Positions 50,058 to 62,629 are shown, numbered from the stretch's first letter. The stretch: DNA of 64,000 nucleotides from Branchiostoma lanceolatum (GCF_035083965.1 NC_089724.1:13200910-13264909); one strand, 5' to 3'. Numbers and translations are program-made. The notes: generated by a model from the letters alone, not told the origin.

Positions 50058-52798
50058 ATGAGCAACTCTGAGAAGGAAAGCTTTGCCCTGCGCCAGCAGA
50101 AATACACCAATGCCATTATCCGTGGACGTCGCCACGTCCCCACCCCTGAAGCCATCCCCCCGTCCTCTCTCCTGGATGCGCCCCAGCTGCCTCCCGTCCC
50201 CCTGCCTTCACCACCGCGGGAGCCTCTCCCTGAGCCGAGGTACAGACGACCAAAACACCTGGTCACCAACCTTAACAAGAAACAGCCGGCTCCTAAGGGT
50301 GGATTCACAGCAGTAAACAGGTAATGCATCAAGTTTTATGTACACCTGTTCTGTGTGGTAAGGGTTTGTTTTTAGCAGTATCTGTTCATCAGAAGTATGA
50401 TATGTTTTGTAGTAATGGTTCCTTGGTTTTCTCTTTACACAGATATGCCAAGACTCCCACAAACCCAGACGAGAATGCGAAGGTATTTGAAGAGTATGCG
50501 GGAAGACTGACAGATATCCAGCGAAAACAGAACAACATGGGGGAGGGCAAGCCACGCAAAAGGAGAACCTCCAGACGTGCAAAGACCCCGGCTCATGTCT
50601 CCATGATGAAGTCACTGGAGCATGAGGAGAACATGCCAGAGGCGGAACGCTACATGGCAAAGATGGAGTCCATCAAGATGGTACAAGACTCCATGGGAGT
50701 GGATAGAACAAAGTCCAAAAAATCTTGCAAGCCTGCAAAGACCCACACCTCCAGGAAGACTGTGGATGATCAGCAACGTCTTCAGAGAATCCCAACAGCA
50801 GCAGAGTACAATGATCGGATGGAGTGCAAAGTGGGAGAATTCTATGCCCCCACACCTACAATGGACAGGGAGGAAGACAGAAGGAACGCCAGCAGAACAG
50901 CTGAGGTGGAGCAGACGATGGAAACAGACACAAAAGAAAAAGCCATCAAGAAACAGAAGAAAAAGAGAAGGAAAACTTGTATGGAGACATCATCGGACTA
51001 CACAGCAAATGTTGGTCTGGACCATATGAGTGCTACCTCTCTTGAAGTGTACACCCCTGACTGGGAGGAAGAAGGCCGGGTACAGAGCTGCTACAGCATG
51101 TTGTCACAGCCTGGACACATGAGCATGGAGGACAGCACACCCACCATGGGCAGGGAAGAAGACAGGAGGAACGTCAGCAGATTAGCTGAGGTGGAGCAGA
51201 GGATGGAAACAGACACAAAACCAGAAGCCATCAAGAAGCTGGAGAAGAAGAAGAAGATGATGAAGGCTCATAATGAGGCACCACCCAGGTACACAGCAAA
51301 TGTTGGCCTGGACAATATGAGTGCAACCTCTCTTGAAGTGTACACCCCTGACTGGGAGGAGGAAGACACAGCACAGAGCTGCAACAACATGTTGTCACAG
51401 CCTGGACATTTGAGCAGGGAGGACAGCACCCCCACCATGGACAGGGAAAAGGATTGTCAAGTGTACACCCCTGACTGGGAGGAGGAAGACCAAGCACAGA
51501 GCTGTTACAGCATGTCATCACAGCCTGGACACCTAAGCAGGGTAGACAACACCCCCACCATGGACTGGGAGAAAGACTGTGAAGTGTGTGACCTTGACTG
51601 GGAGGAAGAAGACCGAGTACAGAGCTGTAACACGTCACCGCAGCCTGGACATCTGAGCAGAGAGGATGACACACCCATTAAGGACAGCACTAAAGGCTGG
51701 ATGTACATCATCAGAAAAAATGCACTTGAGGAGATGATGGCAACAGGACATGGCAGGGACGAGGATAGTCTGCACAGGAGGACACCCGTCCAGGGCAAAA
51801 CAACCAAGAGGAGCCACAGGCCGAGAAAGGAGAAGATCGTCTTACCCAGCCTGACTGCTGATCCTGGCCTGATTCTGCAGGGAAGCAAACTTCATAATCC
51901 TGGTGAGTTTTGTAGTGTAGGGATCAAACTTCAAACACCTGGTGAGTTTTGTAGTGTAGGGACCAAACTTCAAACATCAGGTGAGTTTTGAAGTGTAGGG
52001 ACCAAACTTCAAACATCAGGTGAGTTTTGAAGTGAAGGGAACCAAACTTCATACTGCTGTCAAGTTTTGTAGGGTAGGATCACTTGCTGTTGAAGACATT
52101 GCTGCCTACTTCTGTCTTGACAATGTGGCTGCAGAGTTGAAGTATCTATACATGTAGTGGGTCTGACACTTTGTTGACTCAAAATCAGAATTATATAGGC
52201 AAGACAGATTATATCTAGCTACCTTACCCACATACTATGCAGTACTGATATCTAATCCATTAATGCACTTTGCACTCCCATGACTTAATCTTCCATTTTC
52301 CCTGTCTTATCCAGGTGGCCGCCTCCCTTCCATAGGAGATGGTGCTCTGTCTACTGCTGCCCTACCCAACATTCCTGATGAGGAGATCGGCACAAAGCTG
52401 CCCCAAGTGAGTTGTATTTATATTGTACATGCCTTTATACTGCTGTAGGTTGTAACTGTGCAAGAAGAGCCTTGGTAAAAAAAGAGATAACTCTTCTTGT
52501 TACATGACTGAGGGAGTAATGAGAGACAGAAAACAGAATGGCTGACTAAAGAAAACTGGTACAGCTACTTTCCTGTCCTCTAACAGTTTGTTCTCTCCAT
52601 AATGCACACCAGCTGCAGTTTGGGACCAAGCGTGTGGGGAAGACTACATCAGACACGGTGACCTTCAAACAGCCCAGCGACAAGTCCAACGTCTGCAGCA
52701 CCAAGCGGCATCAGAAGACTGACCGCGCCTCGCTGAAGGACAAGAAGTCCCAGAAACGGCGCCACCACAGCTCTGACCACTCATCGCCCAACTTGTGA
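50058..52798 (+). CDS. Unrecognised low-complexity protein with internal repeats (4 coding exons)
   Basis: Exons: 50058–50320, 50443–51902, 52315–52406, 52613–52798. Phases agree and give 666 residues ending at TGA. The start is chosen as the first ATG after an acceptor at 50036. The N-terminus (SFALRQQKYTNAIIRGRRHV) is followed by a Pro-rich stretch and then highly charged sequence. The large exon contains at least four copies of an acidic module with the core YTPDWEEE, spaced by QSC-S--QPGH and the motif TPTM; two copies also carry TANVGLDHMSATSLEV. Basic KKKK tracts alternate with the acidic modules. The C-terminal 60 residues are Lys/Arg/Ser/His-rich. There is no signal peptide, membrane segment or known domain; it is likely an intrinsically disordered nuclear or cytoskeletal protein. 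The last codon AACTTGTGA overlaps a possible donor (GTGAGT), so more exons may follow. Confidence 0.65.
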
Positions 52799-52847
52799 GT
52801 TGGTGTAACAGTGGACGTCTTACCATCATGTCCAGAACATTTATTGG

Positions 52848-53315
52848 CAGTGAATCATGTAACTACATGTATGATTGTGTATGTTTCATGTAAAACTGTA
52901 TTGTTGTGCTGCTGTGCATTATGTCTGCACAATTCCTGTTTTGTATGAACAGATAGGATGATGCAAATTAAATGCTAGAAAGAATAATACTTTAAAACAT
53001 AATTTCTGCACCCTATTGTACAGCTAAAGTCCATCAAATTTGGCTGCAAAAACAAAATATTTCCTGCATATTTGAATGTAACAGTGAATCATGTATTACA
53101 TGTATGATTGTGTATGTTTTTTGTAAAACTGTATTGTTGTACATGTACATCATGTCTGCGCAATTCCTGTTTTGTATGAACAGGTAAGATGATCAAAATC
53201 ATATGCTAGAAAGACAGAATAATACTTTAAAACATAATTACTGCACCCTATTGTGCAGCTATAGTCCATCAAATTTGGCTAGAAAAACAGAATATTTTCT
53301 GCAAATTTTTGTACA
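52848..53315. repeat. Tandem duplication of a ~235-bp unit
   Basis: 52848–53076 and 53084–53315 are direct copies sharing GTGAATCATGT, ACATGTATGATTGTGTATGT, CAATTCCTGTTTTGTATGAA and CCATCAAATTTGGCT. The second copy has lost about 15 bp near its middle. Non-coding. Confidence 0.75.
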
Positions 53316-53409
53316 GTGCCAAATTGATTGTTTTGGCACTAACATATCCTGGATATCCTAGATATTGTTATTGATATAGGTTGTTGAAACAGTCCATGTG
53401 ATTTTAGTT

Positions 53410-54585
53410 TTTTATAACACTACATCAGTACAACCTACAGGTGTGACATGCACCCTTACAGTAGTGTAATGGTTAGTGGGCAAGTCTTCAGACTTGTACA
53501 GGAGCTGGACACTCCCACATTACTGTACAATCCCAGATAGATTGTTAAGGATCTAACATATCCTGGATAGACAGATATTGTCATTGTTTCAAGTTGTTGG
53601 AAACAGTCCATGTGATTTTACAACACTCCATCAGAACCTACAGGTCTGACATCTACCCCTACAGTAGTGTGACAGCCAGTGAACAAGTCTTCAGACTTGT
53701 ACAGGAACTGGACACTCCCACCTCCACAAGTCCTACTGGAGACCACCTCATGTGTAAGTTACTCCACTCACCAGTCCTACTCAGTGTTACATGACAGTCT
53801 GCCATAGATGGCTCACATGAGATGATCCCTCTCAAACTACACGAGACCACACAGTACAGTTCCACTGCAGCTGGGGTGGGGAAGGGGACGTCAGGACCAA
53901 CTCCACAGATAGGAGGCATTTGTCTCTTTCAGACTGTTCAATCTTTCCACACTGCACCATCTAGCTGATATGTCTGTGGCTTGCAGTGAGAGATGGCTGC
54001 CATGGGCCCCATCCTCACTGGACCCCACCGTCATGTCAGCTTGTTAGCAGTGATGGGAGGTTGGGCTAGTCTGTCAGGGACTTGTGCCCCCTATCTGTGG
54101 AGCTGTTCCTGACGTCCCCTTCCCCACCCCAGCTGCAGTGGAACTGTACTGTGTGGTCTGGTGTAGTTTGAGTGGGATCATCTCATGTGAGCCATCTCTG
54201 ACAGACTGTGTCATGTAACACTGAGTAGGACTGGTGAGTGGAGTAACTTACACATGAGGAGGTCTCCAGTAGGACTTGTGGCGGTGGGAGTGTCCACTTC
54301 CTGTTCAAGTCTGAAGACTTGTCCACTGGCCGTCACACTACTGTAGGGGTGCATGTCAGGCCTGTAGGTTCTGATGCAGTGTTGTGAAATCACATGGACT
54401 GTTTCCAACAACTTGAAACAATGACAATATCTGTCTATCCAGGATATGTTAGTGCCTAAACAATCTACCTGGGACTGTACAGTAATGTGGGAGTGTCAAG
54501 TTCCTGTACAAGTCTGAAGACTTCATTACTGGCCGTTACACCACTGTACGTGTATGGGTGCATGTCAGACCTGTAGGTTCTGTTG
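53410..54585. mobile_element. Large inverted repeat (foldback), ~500-bp arms
   Basis: Arms at about 53410–53915 and 54085–54585 are inverted copies around a loop of about 170 bp. Shared blocks include AGTCTTCAGACTTGTACAGG, AACATATCCTGGATAGACAG, GTAAGTTACTCCACTCACCA and AGCTGGGGTGGGGAAGGGGA. Each arm itself holds two degenerate copies of a unit containing TTCAGACTTGTACAGGA and TGGACACTCCCAC. The target duplication is unclear. Probably a non-autonomous foldback transposon. Confidence 0.65.
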
Positions 54586-55432
54586 TATGTTTACAGTTGT
54601 AGTTTAGACAATTATGTGGGCATGTGATTAATTGTACTGTCCTTTATTACACATGGTGGACTTATTTTACAATATAGACTGGACATGTAAATTTAATGTT
54701 CTTTTTAGCTTTCAACTGAATGTGAAGGAGTTTCAAGTCAAAGTTAGGATGAGCAAAAACAATGAAAATATTACTTGAACGAGCTCTCAGGGTGACACAG
54801 TTGAACCAATGTCTTGGTTGAACAGAAACACTTTATACTACAAAGTATACAACAATAGGACATGTAAATCTAATGACCTTTTCACTTTTTAACTGTCTGA
54901 ATGTTAAGAATTTTCAATCCAAAGTTGGGACAAGCAATATAACAAAAGCAATATAACTTGATGAACAAACTCTCAGGGTGACACAAGTTGTAGACTTTTA
55001 ACGGAGATGATGCTGCATCACAAAAATGTTTGTGTTCATTACAAAATTGTTTCGATCATAAGACTCCAGCATAATAGGTTGCAGTTATAGAATATAGTAC
55101 AACAAAATTAAGCCATGTGATGTAAATCATATTATTTCCCATGTTAATTGCATATTGTTTTCTCTGTGTTTTCATTTGTAAATATCCGTGCAGTCTCTAT
55201 TGATCATGTCCATGCAGACATTGCCAATAAATGTAGCTATGTGGGATATATTCTGGCTCAGTCTCCCTTCTGTTGGAACCATGTACTTACTGCTACCATG
55301 GCAGCTAAAATAAGATACCTGCACCTGTCAAGAGATACACTCAAACAGATAAGTTTGATAGGGGCTCCTTTTCCTTGTGACAAATAATATAGTACAACTT
55401 ATGCCCTGTCCCTCAATTAAGACTGGTGCTCT
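54586..55432. other. AT-rich stretch without a recognised gene
   Basis: Contains two diverged direct copies of a short segment with GGACATGTAAAT and CTCTCAGGGTGACACA (about 54683–54800 and 54858–54985). No exon is supported. Confidence 0.4.
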
Positions 55433-56375
55433 TTTTCCCTGTGCTGAATGACACATTAACAAGATCTGTGGCCCTATCCCTGAGTAAGATGCCAACAAGA
55501 CTTGTGGCCCTGTCCCTGAATGAGACACCAAGAAGACTTGTCGCCCTGTCCCTAGTGACGAATGAGACACCAACAAGACTTGTGCCTGTCTTTTAATGAG
55601 CCACCACAAGACTTGAGATCCTGTCCATGGTGCTGAATGAGACTCCTGCAAGACTTGTGGCTCTGTCTTTTAATGAGACACCTACAGGACTTGTGGCCCT
55701 GTCCCTGAATGAGACACCTACAAGACATGTGCCCCTGTCCCTGAATGAGACACCTACAAGACGTGTGCCCCTGAATGAGACACCAACAAGACTTGTGGCC
55801 CTGTCCCTGAATGAGACACTAACAAGAATTGTGTCTCTGGTGCTGAATGAGACCCCTACAAGACTTGTGGCCCTGTCCTTGAATGAGACACCTACAAGAC
55901 GTGTGCCCATGTCCCTGAATGAGACACCAATAAGACTTGTGCCCCTGTCCCTGAATGAGACACCAACAAGACTTGTGGCCCTGTCCCTGAATGAGACACT
56001 AACAAGAATTGTGTCTCTGGTGCTGAATGAGACCCCTACAAGACTTGTGGCCCTGTCCTTGAATGAGACACCTACAAGACGTGTGCCCATGTCCCTGAAT
56101 GAGACACCAACAAGACTTGTGCCCCTGTCCCTGAATGAGACACCAACAAGACTTGTGGCCCTGTCCCTGAATGAGACACTAACAAGAATTGTGTCTCTGG
56201 TGCTGAATGAGACCCCTACAAGACTTGTGGCCCTGTCCTTGAATGAGACTCCTACAAGACTTGTGGCCCTGTCCTTGAATGAGACTCCTACAAGACTTGT
56301 GGCCCTGTCCCTCTTGCTGAATGAGACACCTACATGACTTGTGGCCCCCTCCCTGAATGAGACACCAACAAGGTG
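55433..56375. repeat. 36-bp minisatellite with 180-bp higher-order repeat
   Basis: About 25 copies of a unit close to CCTGAATGAGACACCTACAA followed by GACTTGTGGCCCTGTC. From 55801 the array is organised in near-identical 180-bp rows of five units (55801, 55981, 56161). Because the unit length is a multiple of three and stop-free in two frames, long open frames exist on both strands (repeating LNETPTRLVALS on plus). No start context, splice sites or homology support translation. Confidence 0.9.
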
Positions 56376-56595
56376 TGTAGCCCTGCCCAAGCTAATTTGT
56401 AATTTCTACACTGGCACAATAGGGTGGTACCTAAAAAAACAACTCACAAAACACAATTTGAACTAAAAGCTTTTTATTTGTTACACTTCTGATAAATAAG
56501 AGTTTCCAAAGAAACTGGAATCCTCTCTGCACAGTGGCAGTGTGGCTTTTCAACTTTATTTACTCTGCAGGTAAAACGTTCAACTTTCTTCACAA

Positions 56596-59500
56596 TTATG
56601 AGTTCACATTTACAGCATCTAATTCTTGTCTGGTGCTTTCCACTTTGTCAGTAGATGGCTGCTGCTGGTCGTCAGGCGTGGCATTTGGGTTGTTGGGTGC
56701 GGTCTTTGGAGGCGGTTTAGAGCCTGGGTATTCTCTTGCTCCGAATATAGTGCTACCGACTCTGATATTTGTACTGCCCACTTCAATCTGAGATGAAAGA
56801 TGAAAAAGAAATCCTCAATAGGTCTTATCTGCTAGTATACTTAATTGCCTGCCTACTATTAATCAGAACATGTACACATTTCAATTTGGTATCTTTATGA
56901 GTGAAACAATATTTTGTCTGAACTCTGAAGCATCAGCTAATATATTGACAATAATCAACAGTTACCCTGAACATCTACTAAACCTTTTCAGACACAATTT
57001 CCAATGACAATTAGCCAGTAGATCTTTTGGAGGATAGACAAGGTCTAAGACAAGACAAGTCACTGCGGTAACATTGTGAGATACTGTTTGGAAAATGTTT
57101 TGGTTGTAGCTAATAGAGAAGCATAATCATAAAGTGGGCAGCTAATGGATAAGCATAATTGCACAAAGCACAAAGGTACATGTGCAAAGTCATAAAAAAT
57201 TTAACAACAGTGCATGTATGTAGTGTTAGAAGAAGAAAATAAATAGATAAAACAAGACAAAAAGAAGAGGATAGCTTACAGCATGTTCAAAGTCTGTAGA
57301 CATGCCCATGCTCAGTTCCACATCTTCAGGTTGGAGGTTGAAGGTCTGGCATATATTTGTTCTACACTTCAGAAGCACCTGCCAACATAAAATCAACACC
57401 CACCTTCAACTGACCATCCTAAATGCTCTATATACATCATATTACTTGTAACTAAGTTACACAAATAGTAATGGACCATTCTAGAGGCGAAAGAATGGGT
57501 GGTAAGGTGTTTTTGTGTTTAGGGTTGTTGACTTAGAATCTAAAGGTCCTGGGTTTGAATCCCTAGCAGGTCCCAATGTTGCGCCTGCCCTTGGGATAGG
57601 CACACATATTTCCTCACTAAGCTTAGGTGAAAATGAGTACCTAGCTTCAGTTAGGACATCCTCTGTCTTAGATGGGATGTAAAGCCCAAGCTCACATGTT
57701 TGAGGACAGCCACACGTCGAGCATGATAAAACCCAATTGCACTTATTGAATAGTAGGTGTCCTTCCCGGTGTGAGTCGAACAAACCAATCAGTCCAGTCT
57801 TACACAACTTGTACTTAGATTACAAAAATGATGAAAAATTAATCTCAGATCATTTAACCGTTACTGACCTGGAAGTCTGGGTTTGGTCCGTTGCGCAGGT
57901 CATAGTCATAGACACCTATAGTCATGATCCCCACAGCATGCAGGCGAGGGCAGTTCTCCACAACATGCTTATACAGGTCACACACCTTCTCAGGTGATAT
58001 GCCATGTTTCTCTGCAAGGCAAAGATAAAACTTGTGTCTGCAATGCTTGAACAGTATTACTACTAGATGAAGTATTCTACAATATGGTTATATACAATAC
58101 TTTGTGCTCTAGATCTGTAACAGTTCCTTCGTGATATTTTGAGCAGCCATACAAGTTCTTGGAGTCCTTACAAATGAAAAACGAAACACCAACAATGCAA
58201 AAGAAAGTTAATTATACTACCATATCTACTTTCAAATATCTTCTATCAATATAACGTATCCTCATGTCTAAGCAATTGCATTCCAAAAGGAGAAATTCAG
58301 GACAAAGAGCTACTTCTTACGTTCTTCCCTGCTGGTGTTAACTTGGATCATGACTCTCAGCCTTTCTGTTCTGCCCAGTTTTTCCCAGGATACATTGATG
58401 GCTGTAGCCAACTTCTCTGAGTCGACAGTTTCGACCATGTACAGGTTAGGTATACCTACAGAGAACAGATATCTGATGAAATAAACTGAAGAAATGAACT
58501 TTTTACTTTACCTTCACAAAAAAAAACAATAAAAAAACTGGGGATTATTAAAGATTTATGTACAAAAATGTATTAATGTTACCTTTGTAATGCAATTTCG
58601 AGTTGTCAGTTTTTTCTTACTTCGTACTCGTAGGACAATATTCTGTAATGCCTTGACAGAAAAATCAATATACCATAAATAGATCAGCTGAAAACTGCTC
58701 AGACTGTACATGCGTATACCGATTGTGATCTTTAGTTGGTAGGTATTTTCTTATTTTCCCATCCTTCAAGTTGCTTTGAATTGAAAAGCACTTACCACAA
58801 ATAAATATGTATATGTGTATGCCACACTTACCAGTGACTTTATTGACTTTATTCCTTTGCAGGTGTCCAATGAAGTGCCATCTGATGTCATTTAGCTGGC
58901 CTACAATCTTTAAAAGAAGTATTACATGTATATGAGATTTAATATTATGGAATGGCTTGATACAATATTCTAGAGGCTTCACCATATCACATGTTCGAGA
59001 TAGGTAATATATTTCACACTCAATGCTAGGTAATATATTTCACATTCAATGCTAGGCACTAGGTATATAATGTCATGTTAATTCTAGAAGCATTCACATT
59101 TCAAGTTCAGATCACCTAAGGTCACACTGACCACACTGGCTGCTTGTTATACTACAAGAGGTTCACATTTGTAAACATATGGCTCATTGGAGTTGAGGGC
59201 ATTTTAATTTGAAGTTCGTTGTATGTATAGACTCTTAAGCTTATGCATGCAGTGCTTTTTCTGTAAACCCATAGGACCCACAGTGGGTAGTGATTCATAC
59301 ATCTTCTTACAACCTTACCTCTGGATCTGATCCTTTATCTGTTAGTTCTTGCACCTAGAGGAATTCAGAGAAGACAGAGATTTAGCATATGGTGTTTGCA
59401 AAAGTCCACCACAAAATAATCACCCTCTTGTTGTTCCATGTGTCAATAAATGAAAAAGCAACTGCAAGTACGTATGTAAAAAAAAGGTCACAATCCAGGT

Positions 59501-60965
59501 ACATGTCAAGTTGCCAACAGCAAGCAACACTTGCAGAAATATGAATAGAATTGTGCAGAGCTCTTACAAGGGACAAACGCCTGTCATTTGTAACCATACA
59601 AATTGTCAAAGTGTGATCTTCATCAAATACATGCTTATGAGGAATTTGCAAACAGAAATTGGGTTCATTCAACTGATTGACATGTCCTTTATTAATGTGC
59701 TTTCCATATATTCTACTCACGTAGTTCTCCCCAAAGTGTCTCTGCCCAGCTTTATATGCAGACATGATCAGTTCCTTGGGTTTGGTCTTGGTCACTGCCA
59801 CCAAACGTGGCTGCACTTTTGGTAAATCCTGAGGGAGGGAAGAGGAGTACTTTTGCTGTATGAGAGCTATTAAACAGGTAGCCGTGGCGACTAACGAAGG
59901 GAGTTTTTGCTTGATATTACATATACTTTCCCTTCTTAGTCGTGGGGCACGACACGATTTCACTTCTACTCTAGCGACGCCGGCCTTCAAACTTGCACGC
60001 CGGGCCCGATTCTTGTTCTCCCTGAACTCCTAACACCCTTACCTGCGACGCCGGTCACTAAAACGACGCCGGAAACCCCATGTTAATCCAGGGCTTGATA
60101 CGGCAGAAGTCAATGGAAAACAACATCGGGTCCGCCATTTTTGGTCTGAATTTTGAAGGAGAGGAACGTCATCGCTATGTCAGCGCTTGTACAGCCTGAT
60201 TGGTCAAGCCCAGTCATGTGAGTAAACGCACCAATCAGGCTGTACATCAGGTATGGTCATCTTCTTTTAGTGTTGGGGCTCATGTCTCCTACTTAATAGT
60301 TAATATATATTGGAAGGAATTACAAATTATAGGTTTAAACCCAGTGGTTGTTAAACGATTCTAACCTAGTCTTGTAATGTTGACGTTAACATCATGTAAT
60401 ACATGCAACCTCAGCACCCCTATCATATAACGTTACTTACAACTTCAATTAACTACTAGTATATGCGACCAAGAAGGTTATATAACCTCCTTGATGCGAC
60501 CTGTGTCACAAGCAGGTGTCACCAAACTATTTACTACGCTTATAATATATTATATAAGGACATGCAAGGTCAGGTAACGGGGCCTTTCCCAACCACTTTC
60601 AAATTTGTTTAAAATAAACACAAAACTGAGCAAAATGTAACACCTTTTATATAGGAGGGTTATTTTTCATACTCGAAAGAAGATTCTACTCTTTGATATC
60701 TTAACTCTAAAACTGATTTGTACACATCGTGGTCGGAATCGTCCTGTCTAGAAATCTGCTGAGCTGTACCCCAAAATAGAACATGAACTAGGTCATAGTG
60801 GAGAGGGCGTCCGCCTCGGCGGGCCTCACAGTCTCAACCCCCGGTAATCAGACCATTTCGCTGCTTCCAGACGTTACTAAATCTTACCTGGGGCCGTTTA
60901 GCAGCCGCGGTCTGTACACGATCGAGAACAGAGCGAAGAGCACGGCCCACTTCGCTGTCGGCCAT
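56596..60965 (-). CDS. PLPBP: PLPBP (PROSC/YggS family), PLP homeostasis protein (8 exons, complete)
   Basis: The YggS/PROSC family binds pyridoxal 5'-phosphate on a TIM-barrel resembling the N-domain of alanine racemase and buffers the free cofactor in the cytosol and mitochondria. Exons, in transcript order: 60888–60965, 59721–59828, 59319–59354, 58832–58907, 58321–58455, 57869–58011, 57280–57378, 56596–56787. Phases agree, giving 288 residues (human 275). K40 in LVAVTKTKP matches the PLP-binding lysine. Other family blocks are [72 protein letters not shown] and [14 protein letters not shown]. The C-terminal 40 residues are Pro/Asn/Gln-rich and not conserved. The start at 60965 ([17 protein letters not shown]) matches the human N-terminal helix. 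Confidence 0.95.
57480..57780 (+). mobile_element. tRNA-related SINE in PLPBP intron 6
   Basis: A box B-like GGGTTTGAATCCC (about 57551–57563) follows a degenerate box A-like stretch. The body contains GATGGGATGTAAAGCCC and ends near CTTCCCGGTGTGAGTCG. The 3' half resembles the fragment at 4085–4260. This is not a tRNA gene, because no cloverleaf can be drawn. Confidence 0.5.
60188..60246. repeat. Perfect 17-bp inverted repeat with CCAAT/ATTGG arms
   Basis: TGTACAGCCTGATTGGT (60188–60204) and its exact complement (60230–60246) flank a 25-bp spacer in PLPBP intron 1, about 640 bp inside the gene. Confidence 0.85.
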
Positions 60966-61270
60966 CGCTGCAAATCTTCTCATACCCAAATGGTTCCCAA
61001 TGTTAGGTCTGACCTTTGTGACCTCATCTAGGTCATACCATTCCTTGGCATGGGGGTTGTAAACCTTTTGTTTACTTCACCTGAAATTATTTTGTTGGTC
61101 GTAAATCGTTGACTATGCTATATAAAAGAGTATCTCAAGTTTCAAGTAGAGGTTATGATTGGCAAAATGAAATTCCGTGATTTTGATTCGTACCGAAAAA
61201 GAGAAAATGATAGATGAAGCGTTAAAGTGGAGAAGTCCGCACGCTTCTGCTCTTGGATGCCCCCTACCCG

Positions 61271-61390
61271 TATTCTCCAAGCAGAGGCTTCGATCGAGAG
61301 GTGTAGTTTTGTCCGGGATTTTAACGTTCCTCAACGTTAAAATCCCGGACAAAACTACCCCTCTCGATCGAAGCCTCTGCTTGGAGAATA
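61271..61390. mobile_element. 120-bp hairpin MITE with 9-bp target duplication
   Basis: The left arm (61271–61328) and right arm (61333–61390) are 58-bp inverted copies with about one mismatch, around the 4-bp loop CCTC. The ends are TATTCTCC and GGAGAATA. The 9-bp direct repeat CCCTACCCG flanks it exactly (61262–61270 and 61391–61399). The length of the duplication points to the Mutator (MULE) superfamily. The near-perfect arms indicate a recent insertion. Confidence 0.85.
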
Positions 61391-61536
61391 CCCTACCCGC
61401 GGCCAACAGCACGGCAGGAACCTGCGCAACTCTGCCCGGTACCAGCAACCCACTAGATCAAAGCGCTACAGGACGAGCGCCATTCCTGCCATTGTTGAAC
61501 TGCTCAATGAACTCTAAACAAACATGACTCTATGTA

Positions 61537-62629
61537 ACGTTGGGTAACCTAAATTCGGGATTTTTCCGATAATGGTTGACTGAAATCAATCTAGCAGAAC
61601 AATAAACCATCCTTATTTTCTATTATTCTGTCAGTATCATGTATTATCTTTGCACTAATCATATATATGGTACATTTTGTCTCTAGTCGTGCTGACACCA
61701 TAATATTTCAACTTGAAACTACCGTCCGCCGCACGCACAATTATGGTGCTGTCGGACAGGGGGGCACATTAATTCGGGAGAGAAGATTCGTCTTGAATAT
61801 CTTACCGCTAATCACATTTTATACAGCAGCTATTCGTTCTATCCTTGGCTTGAGGAGAGTGCTATGGATATAGACGTGTCCAAGTAAAAAAAAATACACG
61901 AAAAAACGGCCGTACCGCACACATCAGGCCAGTTCGGGAACAACCCGTGTGTTGAGTCGGTAGAACTTCACTCAAAGTCGGCCCATCGTCATCATCGGGC
62001 AACGTGTAAGTCGTTACATTATTCATGGGAAGTTAGCTGGATGCCGTAGCAATGGTAATACTACTATGTCCATGTGTTCCCTGTTGTGTTAGGAGCAAAC
62101 TTTGAGGAAAATATCTTCCTCAGTCCACTATCACACGCAGCATTTAGACAAAAAAGTGTTCCTCACAAACCTTTGTCGTCTGCTTGACAACAGGATTCTG
62201 GTTAGCAATATGGCGGCGGGAAAATACACGTGCCGTAGGTTGTAGCAACAGAGAGGAGTTTTGATGATTGATCACACTTAGAATCCAGTTGCAGGTTAGC
62301 AAAAGAGATTGTAATAAGTTGTCTTATAAATAATTGTGTTTAGCAGGCAGGAGATGTGACATTTGTCTTATAAACCAGCGAACAACCGTGCTGGGTGATT
62401 CTCCCACGAAGCCCCCAGACTCTGTCAATAAGGGACGGAGAGTTTTTGACGTCGCCAACTTCTAATGCATGGTTATCGAAGCTTTTCAGCCAGTGTTCTG
62501 AATACGTTAATCTATCTGCTTTGCATTGCTGGCGTTATAACTGATTTTGCATCTAGCACATATCCCTAAATACCCCGTTTTCGAAAAATCCCGACTTTAA
62601 GTACCCCACGAATTTAGGTTACCCAACGT
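61537..62629. mobile_element. 1.09-kb non-autonomous DNA transposon, copy 2 (TA-flanked)
   Basis: Same family as 35736–36815, in opposite orientation. The termini are ACGTTGGGTAAC and GTTACCCAACGT, with TA on both sides (61535–61536 and 62630–62631). The two copies can be followed against each other along their whole length with scattered differences. Confidence 0.75.

Noticed and set aside
51231-51674. 147-codon minus-strand Cys/Ser-rich ORF
   Set aside because: Antisense of the repeated acidic modules; its pattern simply mirrors the repeats.
55433-56375. Regular repeats resembling a CRISPR array
   Set aside because: Units are contiguous with no unique spacers, and the genome is eukaryotic; this is a minisatellite.
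55593-56390. Long open frames on both strands (236 and 265 codons) of LNETPTRLVALS-type repeats
   Set aside because: They follow from a 36-bp tandem repeat with a period divisible by three; there is no start context, splice pattern or homology.
57500-57575. tRNA gene on the plus strand
   Set aside because: Box B alone is good; no cloverleaf, and SINE body sequence continues downstream.
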